The notes: a model not told the origin generated them from the letters alone. DNA of 64,000 bases from JANPBY01 sp963851405 (GCA_963851405.1 CAWKPB010000005.1:434001-498000); one strand, 5' to 3'. Counted from the first letter of the stretch, positions 26,490 to 34,963 are shown. Numbers and translations are program-made.

Positions 26490-27824
26490 CTAGGTCAGCG
26501 CAGGCTCACCAGCCGGGTCAGTGAAGCCCGGTAGCCAGGTTTCGAGTTCTGGGCGCATGGGTACGTTTGCATCGAGTTGGCACAGCACGGCTACACCGCC
26601 GAGCCAGACCCGGTGCACCAAGAGGTATTCCGGCGGGAGGTTCAACTTGAGGCCGTTCGACCAGTGCTCGACGCGAGGGTCGTTCAGCCTTCGGAACTGC
26701 CCCTGCATCCACGCCCGATTGAAATGGAACGTGGGATACGCGGCTGGCTCGATGAGCGGCGCCAGGTAGTCCAGCAGCGATTGGGCGTCGATGCTCACGC
26801 GCGGTTTGATGAACCCCTCGTCCCTCAGCCCCTGCTCGACGGTCTGGGCGTCGCGGGCCAGGGCCAAGCTGAGCAGGCGCCCGATCGAGGCGGGAAGGCC
26901 CCCGGGGAGGCGCGCGACCGCACCGAAGTCGAAGACCCCGAGCCGCCCGTCCTCCAACAGGCGGTAATTGCCCGGATGTGGGTCAGCATGCAGCATCTGA
27001 ACGAGTGTCGGAGAAGCGAACAGGAAGTGCAGATAGCGGCTCCCGGCCAGGTCCCGCTCCGGTTGAGTTCCGTCCGCGATCACCGACGACAAGGGAGTTC
27101 CGTCGAGCCATCGGGAGACGAGCACATGCTCGCCACCATCAAGCGGCTCGGGGATAGCGATCGACGAATCACCTTGGTATGCCTTGTAAAATGCCGCTTG
27201 AGCCGAAAACTCGAGCCGATAGTCGAGCTCCTCGATCATCCGACTGCGTAGTTCCTCGACGAGCGGCTTGACGTCCATGCCTGGAGCCAGCGCACCGAAC
27301 AGGCGGCCCATCCTCACCACCTGGTCCAGGTCCGCGCGCAGCGCCCGCTCGGCACCGGGGTATTGCACCTTGACCGCGACCTCGCCGCCGTCGCGCCACA
27401 CCGCTCGGTGAACTTGCCCGATGGATGCCGCCGCCGCGGGCAGATCATCAAAGGACTCGAAGCGCCTACGCCATTGCCGACCGAAGGATTCGGCGAGCAC
27501 AGCATGGACGGTCTTGGGGTCCATGGGAGGCGCCGCCTCTTGCAGCTTCGTCAGCGTCGCCCGATACGGGCCGGCCATCTCCTCCGGAAACGCCGCCTCG
27601 AAGACGCTCAGGGCTTGTCCGAACTTCATGGCCCCGCCCTTGAGTTCCCCTAGGACGCTGAACAGTTGTTCGGCTGTGGCCCGTTGGATCTCGGCGGTCA
27701 CCACATCGGCGGATCGCCCACCGAAGCGGCGTCCAAGACCGAGCGCGGTACGCCCCGCGTACCCAATCGGAAGCGCAGCCAACCGAGCGGAGCGCGTGAC
27801 GGCACCGGTCGGGAGTTCGGGCAT
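26490..27824 (-). CDS. ABC1/AarF/UbiB-family atypical kinase
   Basis: 444 residues of the ABC1 (UbiB/ADCK) family. The hallmark KxGQ motif is KFGQ (67-70). The Ala-rich nucleotide loop is AAAASIGQVHRA, the lysine is in VAVKVQYPG, the catalytic loop is HADPHPGNYRLL and the metal site is VFDFGAVAR. Members bind ATP and support lipid or isoprenoid metabolism; the M. tuberculosis homologue next to whiB7 (Rv3197) has been linked to macrolide resistance (recalled). It follows the ThiF-like gene by 17 bases on the same strand, indicating an operon. Confidence 0.9.
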   Translation of the reverse strand: MPELPTGAVTRSARLAALPIGYAGRTALGLGRRFGGRSADVVTAEIQRATAEQLFSVLGELKGGAMKFGQALSVFEAAFPEEMAGPYRATLTKLQEAAPPMDPKTVHAVLAESFGRQWRRRFESFDDLPAAAASIGQVHRAVWRDGGEVAVKVQYPGAERALRADLDQVVRMGRLFGALAPGMDVKPLVEELRSRMIEELDYRLEFSAQAAFYKAYQGDSSIAIPEPLDGGEHVLVSRWLDGTPLSSVIADGTQPERDLAGSRYLHFLFASPTLVQMLHADPHPGNYRLLEDGRLGVFDFGAVARLPGGLPASIGRLLSLALARDAQTVEQGLRDEGFIKPRVSIDAQSLLDYLAPLIEPAAYPTFHFNRAWMQGQFRRLNDPRVEHWSNGLKLNLPPEYLLVHRVWLGGVAVLCQLDANVPMRPELETWLPGFTDPAGEPALT

Positions 27825-27841
27825 GCCCCATTGTCACCTGA

Positions 27842-28972
27842 TTAGCCTGCCTCTGCCCACCCGCACCCGCATTGGGGGTGGACGGTGTACCGACGCTTGC
27901 GAGGGCGCCCCCAGGGCAGGCTGAGGGTGTACGCGACGCCCGACTCACCCATGGTCGTGGGTGTTGGCCCCTCCGGGGTGGGGGACCGGGTCTGTATCCA
28001 GGCCAAAACCTGCAAACAGGCGAGGCTTGCTGCCGCGGTCGCAAGCACCACATCGCAGGCGGCGACGCCCCTTGGCCTGGAGACCGTCGAGGTCATCAAC
28101 TGCGCGGCCATCAGGGGCCACGAGCGGTCCCGATCAGCGCGGTGAAGATCGACGCAGTGAAGACACGGGCCGGCGCCCGGGATGACCAACGGGCCCACTG
28201 TTGCGCTGGTCTCTATCAGGGTGACTGGCAGATGGGTGACGCCCATACCGAGCAACGCATCGGCCTCGCTCGGGTCGATGACGGTCCGGCCGGTGAGGAC
28301 CACCAGGTCAGGGTCGGCCGCAGTCTCCGGCACGGCGGCTCGGCCTCGTGGCTGCGGTGGGACACGTCGTAGACCGGGGGCGGTGCGGAGTGCCGCTTCG
28401 ACGGCAGCGTCCGATCTGGGCCGCCCGACGCTGTCAGGGAGTGGACCAAGTGGTGCCACATCAGTCGCGAGAACGGCCTGATCGTCGAGCACGTCCACGA
28501 GGCCGACCCCGGCGGCTGCAAGGAGGGACGTGACGGCCGCACCGACTCGCCCCGCACCCCTGACCTGCACGTGCCCCGCACGGCGACGCGCGAGGGCGGG
28601 CAACCCCTGGTCACGCTCCGGAGGGAGAAGCGAAAGGGCGGCCAGATCGGGGGCCAGCCGCTGTCGGTCCGGGTCGCTCAGGCTGGCGACCGGCGCAGCA
28701 TCAGTCGCGCCGTCGCCTAGGCAGCCTGCGTTCCCCAGCAGAGTCAAAAGCTCGTGCGCTCTGTTGGCAGTCAGCCCCAGAGACTCGGCATGGGCCAGGC
28801 ACCCGCGAAGGTCGTGACGTCCGTCGAGGCCGAGCAAGAATTGCGCCTCCAAGAGACCAAGGCCCTGAAGGACAACCGGGTGTGGGCTGGCCAGACCCAG
28901 TTGGAGGCAGTCATCGCTTCGCCAGAGCCGAATCAGGGCAGGTGGGACAAGTGGTCGCTCGGGGATCGGCAT
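27842..28972 (-). CDS. ThiF/E1-like protein of the TOMM cyclodehydratase (leader-peptide-binding) type
   Basis: 376 residues. The N-terminal 120 residues resemble the RRE/winged-helix region that binds precursor leaders (LWRSDDCLQLGLASPHPVVLQGL). A Rossmann-like E1 region follows (VQVRGAGRVGAAVTSLLAAAGVGLVDVLDD), with the zinc pairs PCLHC and CGCG. The ATP loop reads GAGRVG, close to GxGGxG. Such proteins normally partner a YcaO enzyme and a small peptide, but no YcaO gene is in the window. It is co-transcribed with the ABC1 kinase. The actual substrate is unknown. Confidence 0.7.
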   Translation of the reverse strand: MPIPERPLVPPALIRLWRSDDCLQLGLASPHPVVLQGLGLLEAQFLLGLDGRHDLRGCLAHAESLGLTANRAHELLTLLGNAGCLGDGATDAAPVASLSDPDRQRLAPDLAALSLLPPERDQGLPALARRRAGHVQVRGAGRVGAAVTSLLAAAGVGLVDVLDDQAVLATDVAPLGPLPDSVGRPRSDAAVEAALRTAPGLRRVPPQPRGRAAVPETAADPDLVVLTGRTVIDPSEADALLGMGVTHLPVTLIETSATVGPLVIPGAGPCLHCVDLHRADRDRSWPLMAAQLMTSTVSRPRGVAACDVVLATAAASLACLQVLAWIQTRSPTPEGPTPTTMGESGVAYTLSLPWGRPRKRRYTVHPQCGCGWAEAG

Positions 28973-29040
28973 GGTGCCAGCGTGCAGTCAGCGGCCTGTG
29001 GGCCGCGTCCACGATCCTCAGGCTCAACGTGCTACAACGC

Positions 29041-29082
29041 GCGAAGGGGAGCATCCGCCGGGCGGCGGATGCTCCCCTTCGC
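29041..29082 (-). terminator. 20-bp perfect inverted repeat, terminator hairpin
   Basis: The arms 29041-29060 and 29063-29082 are fully complementary with only two bases between, so the tip will open into a small loop. It lies 18 bases past the stop of the DUF5679 gene on - and insulates it from the ThiF-like gene. No strong T-tract follows. Confidence 0.75.
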
Positions 29083-29100
29083 TTATGGCGTGGGTGGGGC

Positions 29101-29259
29101 TCAGGCCTTGCCGAGGATCCGGTTGACCTTGGTGCCGCACACAGGGCACAGGCCCTGGGCCATGCGGCGCCCGGACGCGCTCACCTTGACTTCGCCGGTG
29201 AAGTCGCGCTTTGCCTTGCACTTCACGCAGTAGGCCTCGCCGGTGTAGCTCTCGGCCAT
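29101..29259 (-). CDS. DUF5679 family zinc-ribbon protein (52 aa)
   Basis: A 52-residue protein: MAESYTGEAYCVKCKAKRDF, then GEVKVSASGRRMA and CPVCGTKVNRILGKA. Cysteines 11, 14, 38 and 41 form two CxxC knuckles. The sequence matches the small actinobacterial DUF5679 proteins nearly end to end; function unknown. AAGGAGG precedes the ATG at good spacing. A perfect 20-bp hairpin lies just downstream. Confidence 0.85.
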   Translation of the reverse strand: MAESYTGEAYCVKCKAKRDFTGEVKVSASGRRMAQGLCPVCGTKVNRILGKA

Positions 29260-29462
29260 CGCGGGTCCTCCTTGCTCATGTCGGCGCCCGCTCGGGTGCG
29301 TGCGCTGCGCTCGGCGGTCACCCTACGACACTTCTGGCCGGGTTCTGCGCCGCCCCACCGCGAACGTGTCGAGCGATTCGTTTCGGGTCAGCGCCGGGAA
29401 TCGACTCTGAGAAGGACCTGGAAGGCCGCAAACGACGGTGAGACGCCCTCACGGGGAGTGAC

Positions 29463-29538
29463 GAGGCCCCCGAGTCGCACGCTGCAACCGCCCGCCTTCC
29501 CCTTGCGGACGCCCGCCGCGAGTTATCTCGGGGGCCTC
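29463..29538. repeat. 12-bp perfect inverted repeat around a 52-base loop
   Basis: GAGGCCCCCGAG (29463-29474) and CTCGGGGGCCTC (29527-29538) are exact complements. They lie inside the 614-base gene-free stretch between the DUF5679 gene and the metallopeptidase. Could be a structured RNA, a distal terminator or a remnant of an element; no other support seen. Confidence 0.6.
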
Positions 29539-29744
29539 GATGGGCCGCGACGCTATGCCGCCGGAAGGGATGTCGTCAACGGCGCGCGGGCCTCGCCTGT
29601 GGACGTCGCTGTGGACAGCGTGGGGATGAGGCGGCGCGTCCCTGTGGACGGCTGGTGGGTTCCCTGGGGACATCTGCGAGACACCCGTCAAGCGATGGCA
29701 CTGACCTGCGGCAACGTCGTCCCCTGGGTGTGGAGGAAAACTCC

Positions 29745-29783
29745 TTGGCGAATCTTGGCGAATCTTGGCGATTCCGGCGATCC
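29745..29783. repeat. 10-bp tandem repeat before the metallopeptidase gene
   Basis: TTGGCGAATC is repeated at 29745 and 29755, then decays through TTGGCGATTC (29765) and CGGCGATCC (29775). It lies 91 bases before the M48-like gene. The rest of the 29260-29873 stretch holds no convincing gene; three TGTGGAC words (about 29599-29654) resemble weak DnaA boxes. Confidence 0.6.
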
Positions 29784-29861
29784 TGGCGGTCTCGGTCTGA
29801 TGAGCAGTCGGTCCTTCCACAGTTCGGGCTCGCCGTAGCCGAGTCCGACGCCGATCCTCCG

Positions 29862-29867
29862 TACCCT
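29862..29867 (+). promoter_or_regulatory. leaderless -10 box for the YgjP-like gene
   Basis: TACCCT ends six bases before ATG 29874 and no Shine-Dalgarno sequence is present. Confidence 0.55.
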
Positions 29868-29873
29868 TTGGGC

Positions 29874-30419
29874 ATGTCCGATATCGAGGTCAGGCGCAGC
29901 ACCCGAAGGCGCCGCACGGTCAGCGCCTACCGCGAGGGCACCCGCACCATCGTGTTGCTGCCCGCCTCGATGAGCGCAGCCGAGGAGACCGAGTGGGTCG
30001 CCCGCATGGTTGCCCGGCTGGATCGCTCTCAGAAGCGACGGCGGCCTTCCGATGCCGCTCTACTCGCTCGCGCACGACGGCTGTCCGACCAATTTCTCGA
30101 TGGCCGCGCCGTGCCTTCCTCGGTGCGTTGGGTCGACAACCAACACGGCCGCTGGGGGTCGTGCACCCCGGGCCAGGGCACCATCCGGTTGTCGCGCCGA
30201 CTGGAGACCATGCCCAAGTACGTCCTCGATTACGTGCTCCTGCATGAGCTCGCACACCTTGTCGTGCCCGGGCACGGTCCCCGATTCTGGGCGGAACTAG
30301 CCGAGTTCGGTCCGCTCGAACGAGCCAGGGGTTTCCTCGACGGCTTCTCAACAGCCGCTCACCTGGGCGCCTCGGACAGCAATCCTGGGCCGCCCGAGCG
30401 AACGGGCGCACCGGGCTAG
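29874..30419 (+). CDS. YgjP/SprT-like M48-type metal-dependent hydrolase
   Basis: 181 residues. The family core is present: VRWVDNQHGRWGSCTPGQGTIRLSRRLETMPKYVLDYVLLHELAHLVVPGHGPRFW, with zinc ligands in HELAH and a third His six residues on. The N-terminal strand region (IEVRRSTRRRRTVSAYREG) is short compared with typical YgjP proteins of about 230 residues. YgjP-like proteins are metallohydrolases of uncertain substrate. The start is fixed by the TACCCT box six bases upstream; an open frame extends farther upstream but reads through the repeat region. Confidence 0.85.
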   Translation: MSDIEVRRSTRRRRTVSAYREGTRTIVLLPASMSAAEETEWVARMVARLDRSQKRRRPSDAALLARARRLSDQFLDGRAVPSSVRWVDNQHGRWGSCTPGQGTIRLSRRLETMPKYVLDYVLLHELAHLVVPGHGPRFWAELAEFGPLERARGFLDGFSTAAHLGASDSNPGPPERTGAPG

Positions 30420-30454
30420 GCCCCGCCTGTGAGCGACGCCAGACCAAAGGCCGG

Positions 30455-31033
30455 TCAGTCGGCGACTCCTAGACGCAACCGGGCTTGTTCGATCATCGCC
30501 CGCACCGAGTCGTCCACCGGAGCCTCGTCTGTGTTCCACCAACGCACATCCACGGACTCCGCGCTGACCGCGGGAACATCATGGCCCGCGTCAACAGCCA
30601 GGAATTGAACGTCGAGGTGGCGCGACGGTCCGTTGGTGCGGCAAGTGACCGCGTGGTTGTCCAGCGTCAGCGGTCCGCCCGGATGCACGGCGATTCCCAG
30701 AAGTCCGCTTTCCTCGCGCCCCTCCCGTAGCGCTGCGGCGACCAGGGTCGGGTCGTTCGCTTCGATGTGGCCGCCGAACTGCAGCCATCGACCGGAGCGG
30801 CGATGCAGATGGAGCAGGATCTGAGTCACCTCAGGGTTGACCACCAGGAGACTCGCAGTCAGGTGGCTGGGCCGGCAGGTGCGCCTGACCGCATCGGGGT
30901 GCGCGCGCAGATGCGCGATGAATTCAGCCTTCAAGTGCGCTTGCGCGAGTCCGGGTGGAAGCCAGTTCGTGAGGGTGAGCAATGCGTCGTGGTGCGCTGG
31001 GTCGGTGGCACCGGGGTCTGGACCCCCGGTCAT
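30455..31033 (-). CDS. NUDIX hydrolase
   Basis: 192 residues with a Nudix box in GGHIEANDPTLVAAALREGREESGL. The REGREESGL half is canonical; the first half has one extra residue (GGHxExxD type). The preceding VVNPEVTQILLHLHRRSGRWLQFG strand is typical. The substrate, probably a nucleoside diphosphate derivative, cannot be told. The ATG overlaps the stop of the upstream metalloprotease by 4 bases (ATGA), so it is translationally coupled to it. Confidence 0.88.
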   Translation of the reverse strand: MTGGPDPGATDPAHHDALLTLTNWLPPGLAQAHLKAEFIAHLRAHPDAVRRTCRPSHLTASLLVVNPEVTQILLHLHRRSGRWLQFGGHIEANDPTLVAAALREGREESGLLGIAVHPGGPLTLDNHAVTCRTNGPSRHLDVQFLAVDAGHDVPAVSAESVDVRWWNTDEAPVDDSVRAMIEQARLRLGVAD

Positions 31034-32391
31034 GGTGCGGAGTTGTCGTCTCCGTCGGCTGTGGGTGCGGTGTCCTCATCCGGTGGTACCCCGCCTCCAA
31101 GGAGTGCGTCGAGTCCCGACTGATCGAAGGGCTCACCGCTCTCGCCGCTGACGAAGGCCTCGGGGTTATCGAGATCATCGGGCGAAGGGAGGAGGTCCGG
31201 GTGCTCCCAAAGTGCGTCGCGGCCGTCGGCCCCCCGCGCGTCGGCCAGGCTTTGCCAGATGCTGGCGGCTTCCCGCGACCGACGGGGGCGAAGCTCGAGG
31301 CCGACCAGGGTGGCGAAGGTTTGTTCCGCCGGGCCGCCGGCTGCTCGTCGACGGCGCAGGGCCTCGCGCAAGGCTGGGGAGGACGGCAGCGCGCTGGCAG
31401 CGCTGGTGACCACGACGTCCACCCAGCCCTCGACCAGGGCCAACAAGGTCTCCAGCCGACCCAGAGCCTGACGCTGAGCGGGGGTTTCGTCCGGAGTCAC
31501 CAACCCCTGTTCGAGCGCGCCCTGCACCTGGCTGAGGTCGTTTGGATCGATGCCGCGGACCAGGTCTTCCAAGCGGGCGCTGTCGATGGAGATTCCCGAG
31601 GCGTAGTCGGCGACGGCCGCGTGCACCGCGGGGCCGAGCCAACCGACGTGCGCCAACAGGCGGTGGTGTGCCGTTTCCCGAAGAGCCAGGTAGAGGAGAA
31701 CCTCGTCTTGAGGCACGCCGAGCCCGGCGCCGTACTCGGCGACGTTCGCAGGGACGATCACCGCGACGGCAGCGGGTCCCATGGGGATCCCTACGTCTGA
31801 GCCCGTGATGACCTCAGCGGCCAACTCGCCGACCCCCTGACCCACCTGCTGACCGAACATGGCCCCCGTGAGCTGTTGGGCCATACCCACCATGGGGCCA
31901 GCCATATCGCGCATCTCCTCGGGCACGGCCTGCCCGGAGGTCTCGACGACCTTCTGCGCGACCGGCGCGACCAGCCGCTGCCAGGCTGGCATGGTCCCCT
32001 CGACCCACTCCGCGCGGCTCCAGGCCACGGCAGACGTGGTGCCCGACGGAAGCGCGGTTGCGCCGTCCAGCCAGACCTCGGCCAGCCGTACGGCGTCGGC
32101 CACGGCTCGGTGCTGAGCCTCCGACACGCTCGCGTCCCCAGCGGCGGCGACGGTCGCACGGGCAGTATCGCGAGCGAGGTCCCAATTGATCGGTCCGCCC
32201 TCGTAGGACAACATTTTTCCCAGCTGTTGGAGCGCTGCCCCCAGGTCCGCGGGGCCGCCCGTCGGGTTGAAGAAGGCAGCGAGCGGGTTGTCCGCACCGA
32301 AGGGTTGGCCGCCGCCTGGCGTCGCGTGCGAACCGGGCTCGTCGTCGTCGCTGTCTCCCGGCGGGCCAAAACCGAACGGTGGGTTGCTCAT
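31030..32391 (-). CDS. zinc-dependent metalloprotease, DUF2342 family
   Basis: 453 residues. The family signature LRETAHHRLLAHVGWL (about 235-250) supplies the E-x2-H metal site, and the preceding VIVPANVAEYGAGLGVPQDEVLLYLAL is conserved. The first 40 residues are Gly/Pro/Asp-rich and flexible, and the last 35 are acidic. Family members (Rv3195-like) are called zinc-dependent metalloproteases by profile; no substrate is known. It is the first gene of a two-gene operon with the Nudix protein and is divergent from moaE. Confidence 0.88.
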   Translation of the reverse strand: MSNPPFGFGPPGDSDDDEPGSHATPGGGQPFGADNPLAAFFNPTGGPADLGAALQQLGKMLSYEGGPINWDLARDTARATVAAAGDASVSEAQHRAVADAVRLAEVWLDGATALPSGTTSAVAWSRAEWVEGTMPAWQRLVAPVAQKVVETSGQAVPEEMRDMAGPMVGMAQQLTGAMFGQQVGQGVGELAAEVITGSDVGIPMGPAAVAVIVPANVAEYGAGLGVPQDEVLLYLALRETAHHRLLAHVGWLGPAVHAAVADYASGISIDSARLEDLVRGIDPNDLSQVQGALEQGLVTPDETPAQRQALGRLETLLALVEGWVDVVVTSAASALPSSPALREALRRRRAAGGPAEQTFATLVGLELRPRRSREAASIWQSLADARGADGRDALWEHPDLLPSPDDLDNPEAFVSGESGEPFDQSGLDALLGGGVPPDEDTAPTADGDDNSAP

Positions 32392-32541
32392 GGTGATGCA
32401 CCTCGCTCACTGACCGGCTCCTGAGGGCCCGAGGTGGGACGGCCGGCGGGTACTCACGGTAGTCATCGGCGTCGGCTTTTGGCGGGTTGGATCCGCGTGG
32501 TTCGCTGACGGCGCAGTCGAATGGGGACGGGCGTGGCCGCC

Positions 32542-32547
32542 TACTGT
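32542..32547 (+). promoter_or_regulatory. leaderless -10 box for moaE
   Basis: TACTGT ends six bases before the moaE GTG at 32554; no Shine-Dalgarno sequence. Confidence 0.55.
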
Positions 32548-32553
32548 GGTGCC

Positions 32554-33012
32554 GTGAGCGAACGACCGACCCCGACCGACGGCGCTGTCCAGGACAAGGT
32601 GCGTGGCACCGGCCTCAGCCTCGCCCCACTGTCGGTCACTGACGCCCTGGCCGCCGTGGCGGATCCGGCTGCCGGGGGGCACGCGCTGTTCGTCGGAACA
32701 GTTCGAGACCACGATGACGGACGAGCTGTCGAGGCGCTGGCCTACTCGGCGCACCCTTCGGCCGAGCAGGTGCTGAGGCGGGTCGCTGCTCGGGTGGCGG
32801 CAGAGCCGGACGTGATCGGGGTGTTCGCCCGGCACCGCCTCGGTGACCTTGTGGTTGGCGAAGTGGCCGTTGTCGTCGCGGTTTCCACGGCGCACCGCGC
32901 GGACGCGTTCGCCCTGTGCCGCGCTTTGATAGACGAGGTCAAAGCCGAGGTCCCCATCTGGAAGCACCAGCGTTTCGCCGATGGGCAGGAAGAGTGGGTC
33001 GGCGTGCCCTGA
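32554..33012 (+). CDS. moaE: molybdopterin synthase catalytic subunit MoaE
   Basis: 152 residues: GHALFVGTVRDHDDGRAVEALAYSAHPSAEQVLRRVA, IGVFARHRLGDLVVGEVAVVVAVSTAHRADAFALCRALIDEVKAEVPIWKHQRFADG. The lysine of VPIWKHQ and the RHRLGDL motif are the MoaE active-site elements. MoaE with thiocarboxylated MoaD converts precursor Z to molybdopterin. No moaD lies next to it; MoeZ at 10379 could activate the carrier. GTG 32554 is chosen over an upstream start because a TACTGT box ends six bases before it. Confidence 0.9.
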   Translation: MSERPTPTDGAVQDKVRGTGLSLAPLSVTDALAAVADPAAGGHALFVGTVRDHDDGRAVEALAYSAHPSAEQVLRRVAARVAAEPDVIGVFARHRLGDLVVGEVAVVVAVSTAHRADAFALCRALIDEVKAEVPIWKHQRFADGQEEWVGVP

Positions 33013-33021
33013 CGGGCCGCC

Positions 33022-33027
33022 TACCCT
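33022..33027 (+). promoter_or_regulatory. leaderless -10 box for the small membrane protein
   Basis: TACCCT ends six bases before the GTG at 33034, immediately after the moaE stop. Confidence 0.5.
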
Positions 33028-33033
33028 TGACCC

Positions 33034-33228
33034 GTGAGCGTTCTCTACTGGCTGCTGGTTCCGCTTCTCGTCACCGTGGTGGCCGCTGTCTGGGTGGCCT
33101 TCGCCCACCGCAGCCGACCGCCGGCCGACCCTCAGGAGTCGATGGCCGAGCACGAGCGTTTCCGTCGGGCGATGGAACGCCCCGCTGTTCAACCGCGTGC
33201 TGACTCCGCCGACGGCGACGCGCCCTGA
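33034..33228 (+). CDS. small single-pass membrane protein (64 aa)
   Basis: 64 residues with one N-terminal membrane helix (about residues 4-24, LYWLLVPLLVTVVAAVWVAFA) and a charged tail containing AEHERFRRAMERP. Similar short proteins are, as I recall, found between moaE-like and PDZ-protein genes in actinobacteria, with no known role. GTG start six bases after a TACCCT box. It precedes the PDZ/Lon-like gene by 10 bases and may be its partner. Confidence 0.65.
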   Translation: MSVLYWLLVPLLVTVVAAVWVAFAHRSRPPADPQESMAEHERFRRAMERPAVQPRADSADGDAP

Positions 33229-33238
33229 TGCTCAGCTG

Positions 33239-34288
33239 ATGTCACGGCGCCTCGCGCGCCAGCTGGTGGCTGGCGGGTTCTTGCTAGTCCTCATCGTGGT
33301 TGCCGCCGTGCTTCCAGTGCCGTATGTCACGTTGTCGCCCGGCCCGGTGATCGACACCTTGGGGGAGGTCGCCGGAAAGCCGTTGATCTCTATCGAAGGC
33401 GCGCCGGTTTACGACACGACCGGGCAGCTGGATCTCACGACCGTGTCGGAGAATGGCGGCCCGGGGCGTCGAATCTCGTTGTTGGAGGTACTGGCCGGCT
33501 GGGTGCGCCCAGCCGTGGCAGTACTGCCCGAAGGACTGCTCTATCCGCCCGATGCTGATCCGGCGCAACTTGAGCAGCAAAACACCGAAGACATGCTTGA
33601 AAGCCAGGACGCAGCCACTGTCGCGGCGCTGCGGCAAGCGCGGGTGCCCGTGCGGCCGACCGCCGTCGTTTCCGAGGTGGCGCCAGACGGCCCCTCCGCC
33701 GGAGTGCTTGAGGTGGGCGATGTCATCGCGGCGGTCAACGGAGTTGCGGTGGCCACCCCGGAGGACCTTCGGGACGAAGTAACCAGGGCCCAGCCTGGGG
33801 ACGTCGTGCGCCTGCGCATCGACAGGGACGGCATTGGGCAATCGGTCCTCGTGACGACCCAGGCGGCCGAGGGAGACCCTGAGCGTGCTGTCATCGGCGT
33901 CGTTCCGACCGTGGGCTACGACTCGGACGTCACGGTGGATATCGAGCTCGAAAACGTGGGCGGGCCCAGCGCCGGCCTGATGTTTTCGCTCGGGATCTAC
34001 GACAAGTTGACCCGAGGAGCGCTGACCGGCGGACGCCACATTGCTGGCACGGGGACGATGGCCGTGGATGGGTCGGTGGGCGCGATCGGGGGGATCCAAC
34101 AGAAGTTGCGTGCGGCGCAGGCGGCGGGCGCGGAGTTGTTCCTCGTTCCCGCCGACAACTGCACCGATGCGCTCGAGGCAGCGCCCGACGGCCTCGTGCT
34201 GGTGCGGGTGGACTCCCTGCGTGGCGCGACCCGAGCACTTCAGGACCTCCGCCGCGACGGCGATCTCGACAACCTCCCGGATTGCTGA
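33239..34288 (+). CDS. PDZ-domain, Lon-like (S16) membrane protease, YlbL family
   Basis: 349 residues. One N-terminal membrane helix (about 9-30), an extracytoplasmic region with a PDZ domain (about 130-210; VVSEVAPDGPSAGVLEVGDVIAAVNGVAV) and a C-terminal Lon-type proteolytic domain. The catalytic Ser is in GGPSAGLMF (about 243) and the Lys in GGIQQKLRAA (about 288), a Ser-Lys dyad. It probably degrades secreted or membrane proteins. ATG 33239 precedes the membrane helix; an upstream extension overlaps the preceding gene. The homologue (Rv3194c) adjoins the UPF0182 gene in mycobacteria. Confidence 0.92.
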   Translation: MSRRLARQLVAGGFLLVLIVVAAVLPVPYVTLSPGPVIDTLGEVAGKPLISIEGAPVYDTTGQLDLTTVSENGGPGRRISLLEVLAGWVRPAVAVLPEGLLYPPDADPAQLEQQNTEDMLESQDAATVAALRQARVPVRPTAVVSEVAPDGPSAGVLEVGDVIAAVNGVAVATPEDLRDEVTRAQPGDVVRLRIDRDGIGQSVLVTTQAAEGDPERAVIGVVPTVGYDSDVTVDIELENVGGPSAGLMFSLGIYDKLTRGALTGGRHIAGTGTMAVDGSVGAIGGIQQKLRAAQAAGAELFLVPADNCTDALEAAPDGLVLVRVDSLRGATRALQDLRRDGDLDNLPDC

Positions 34289-34316
34289 ACCGCGTGACAG
34301 TGCCAGGCCCAATCAG

Positions 34317-34847
34317 CTAATCGTCAAACGTTGCGGTCAGCGCATCAGTGAGCCCTGGCGCGAGGGCCTCGCCCGAGAGCACCGAGTACTCGTCGTCGTG
34401 GCTTCTGAATCGGATCGTGCAGGATCGGGTGCCGTCGCGTAGGACTGCGGCACCCAGTCGCATCTCCTGTCGTTCGGGGTGCTCCGCCACCGCGCGCAGC
34501 ACCTCCTGCTGTCCCTCCGGGAGCTCACCTTGGACGTCGGCGGGAAGCATCACGCGCTCCACGATCACGCAAGCGCCGGCCACCGTTTCGGGCCAGGCCA
34601 ATTGGTGGAGAAGCTCCTCGAGGGTCTGAGCGGCGGGCAGTTGTTCCTGCTCGACGGGAGTCCAGGGTGAGGTGGTGTCGGGACCGAGCGTCGCAGCCAA
34701 CGCGGGTTCATGGGCGAGTAGTTCGCCGGTGTCCACCAGGGCGAACACGCGCCAAGGCTGATCCCAGCCGGCCGCAGCTGTGTGCCGCTCGACGTCGAGC
34801 AGGATTGCGGTCAGAGGGTCTGGGGCAGGCGGGAGGGGGTTCGTCAC
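34317..34847 (-). CDS. PPA1309 family protein
   Basis: 176 residues from GTG 34847, which has GGAGG eight bases upstream. The sequence (VERHTAAAGWDQPWRVFALVDTGELL, QLAWPETVAGACVIVERVMLPADVQGELPEG, RLGAAVLRDGTRSCTIRFRSHDDE) matches the actinobacterial PPA1309 family over its whole length. No enzymatic motif is visible and no function is known. It is convergent with the PDZ/Lon gene and divergent from the UPF0182 gene, the usual place for this family. Confidence 0.85.
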   Translation of the reverse strand: MTNPLPPAPDPLTAILLDVERHTAAAGWDQPWRVFALVDTGELLAHEPALAATLGPDTTSPWTPVEQEQLPAAQTLEELLHQLAWPETVAGACVIVERVMLPADVQGELPEGQQEVLRAVAEHPERQEMRLGAAVLRDGTRSCTIRFRSHDDEYSVLSGEALAPGLTDALTATFDD

Positions 34848-34951
34848 GACGCCATCCTCCCAAAGTTCGGTGCGACGCTGAGCGCGGTTCGAGTGACCCA
34901 CCTCTCGCCGAACCGGGCGGCCCTCGATTCGGGCTGGTGTGATTCCCCAGG

Positions 34952-34957
34952 TACTGT
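34952..34957 (+). promoter_or_regulatory. leaderless -10 box for the UPF0182 gene
   Basis: TACTGT ends six bases before the GTG at 34964; no Shine-Dalgarno sequence. Confidence 0.55.
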
Positions 34958-34963
34958 GCTGAA

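Noticed and set aside
28754..29838. Overlapping open frames on + (159 and 318 residues) across the DUF5679 gene
   Set aside because: They are antisense to or straddle the DUF5679 gene and the hairpin, lack ribosome binding sites and show no domain.
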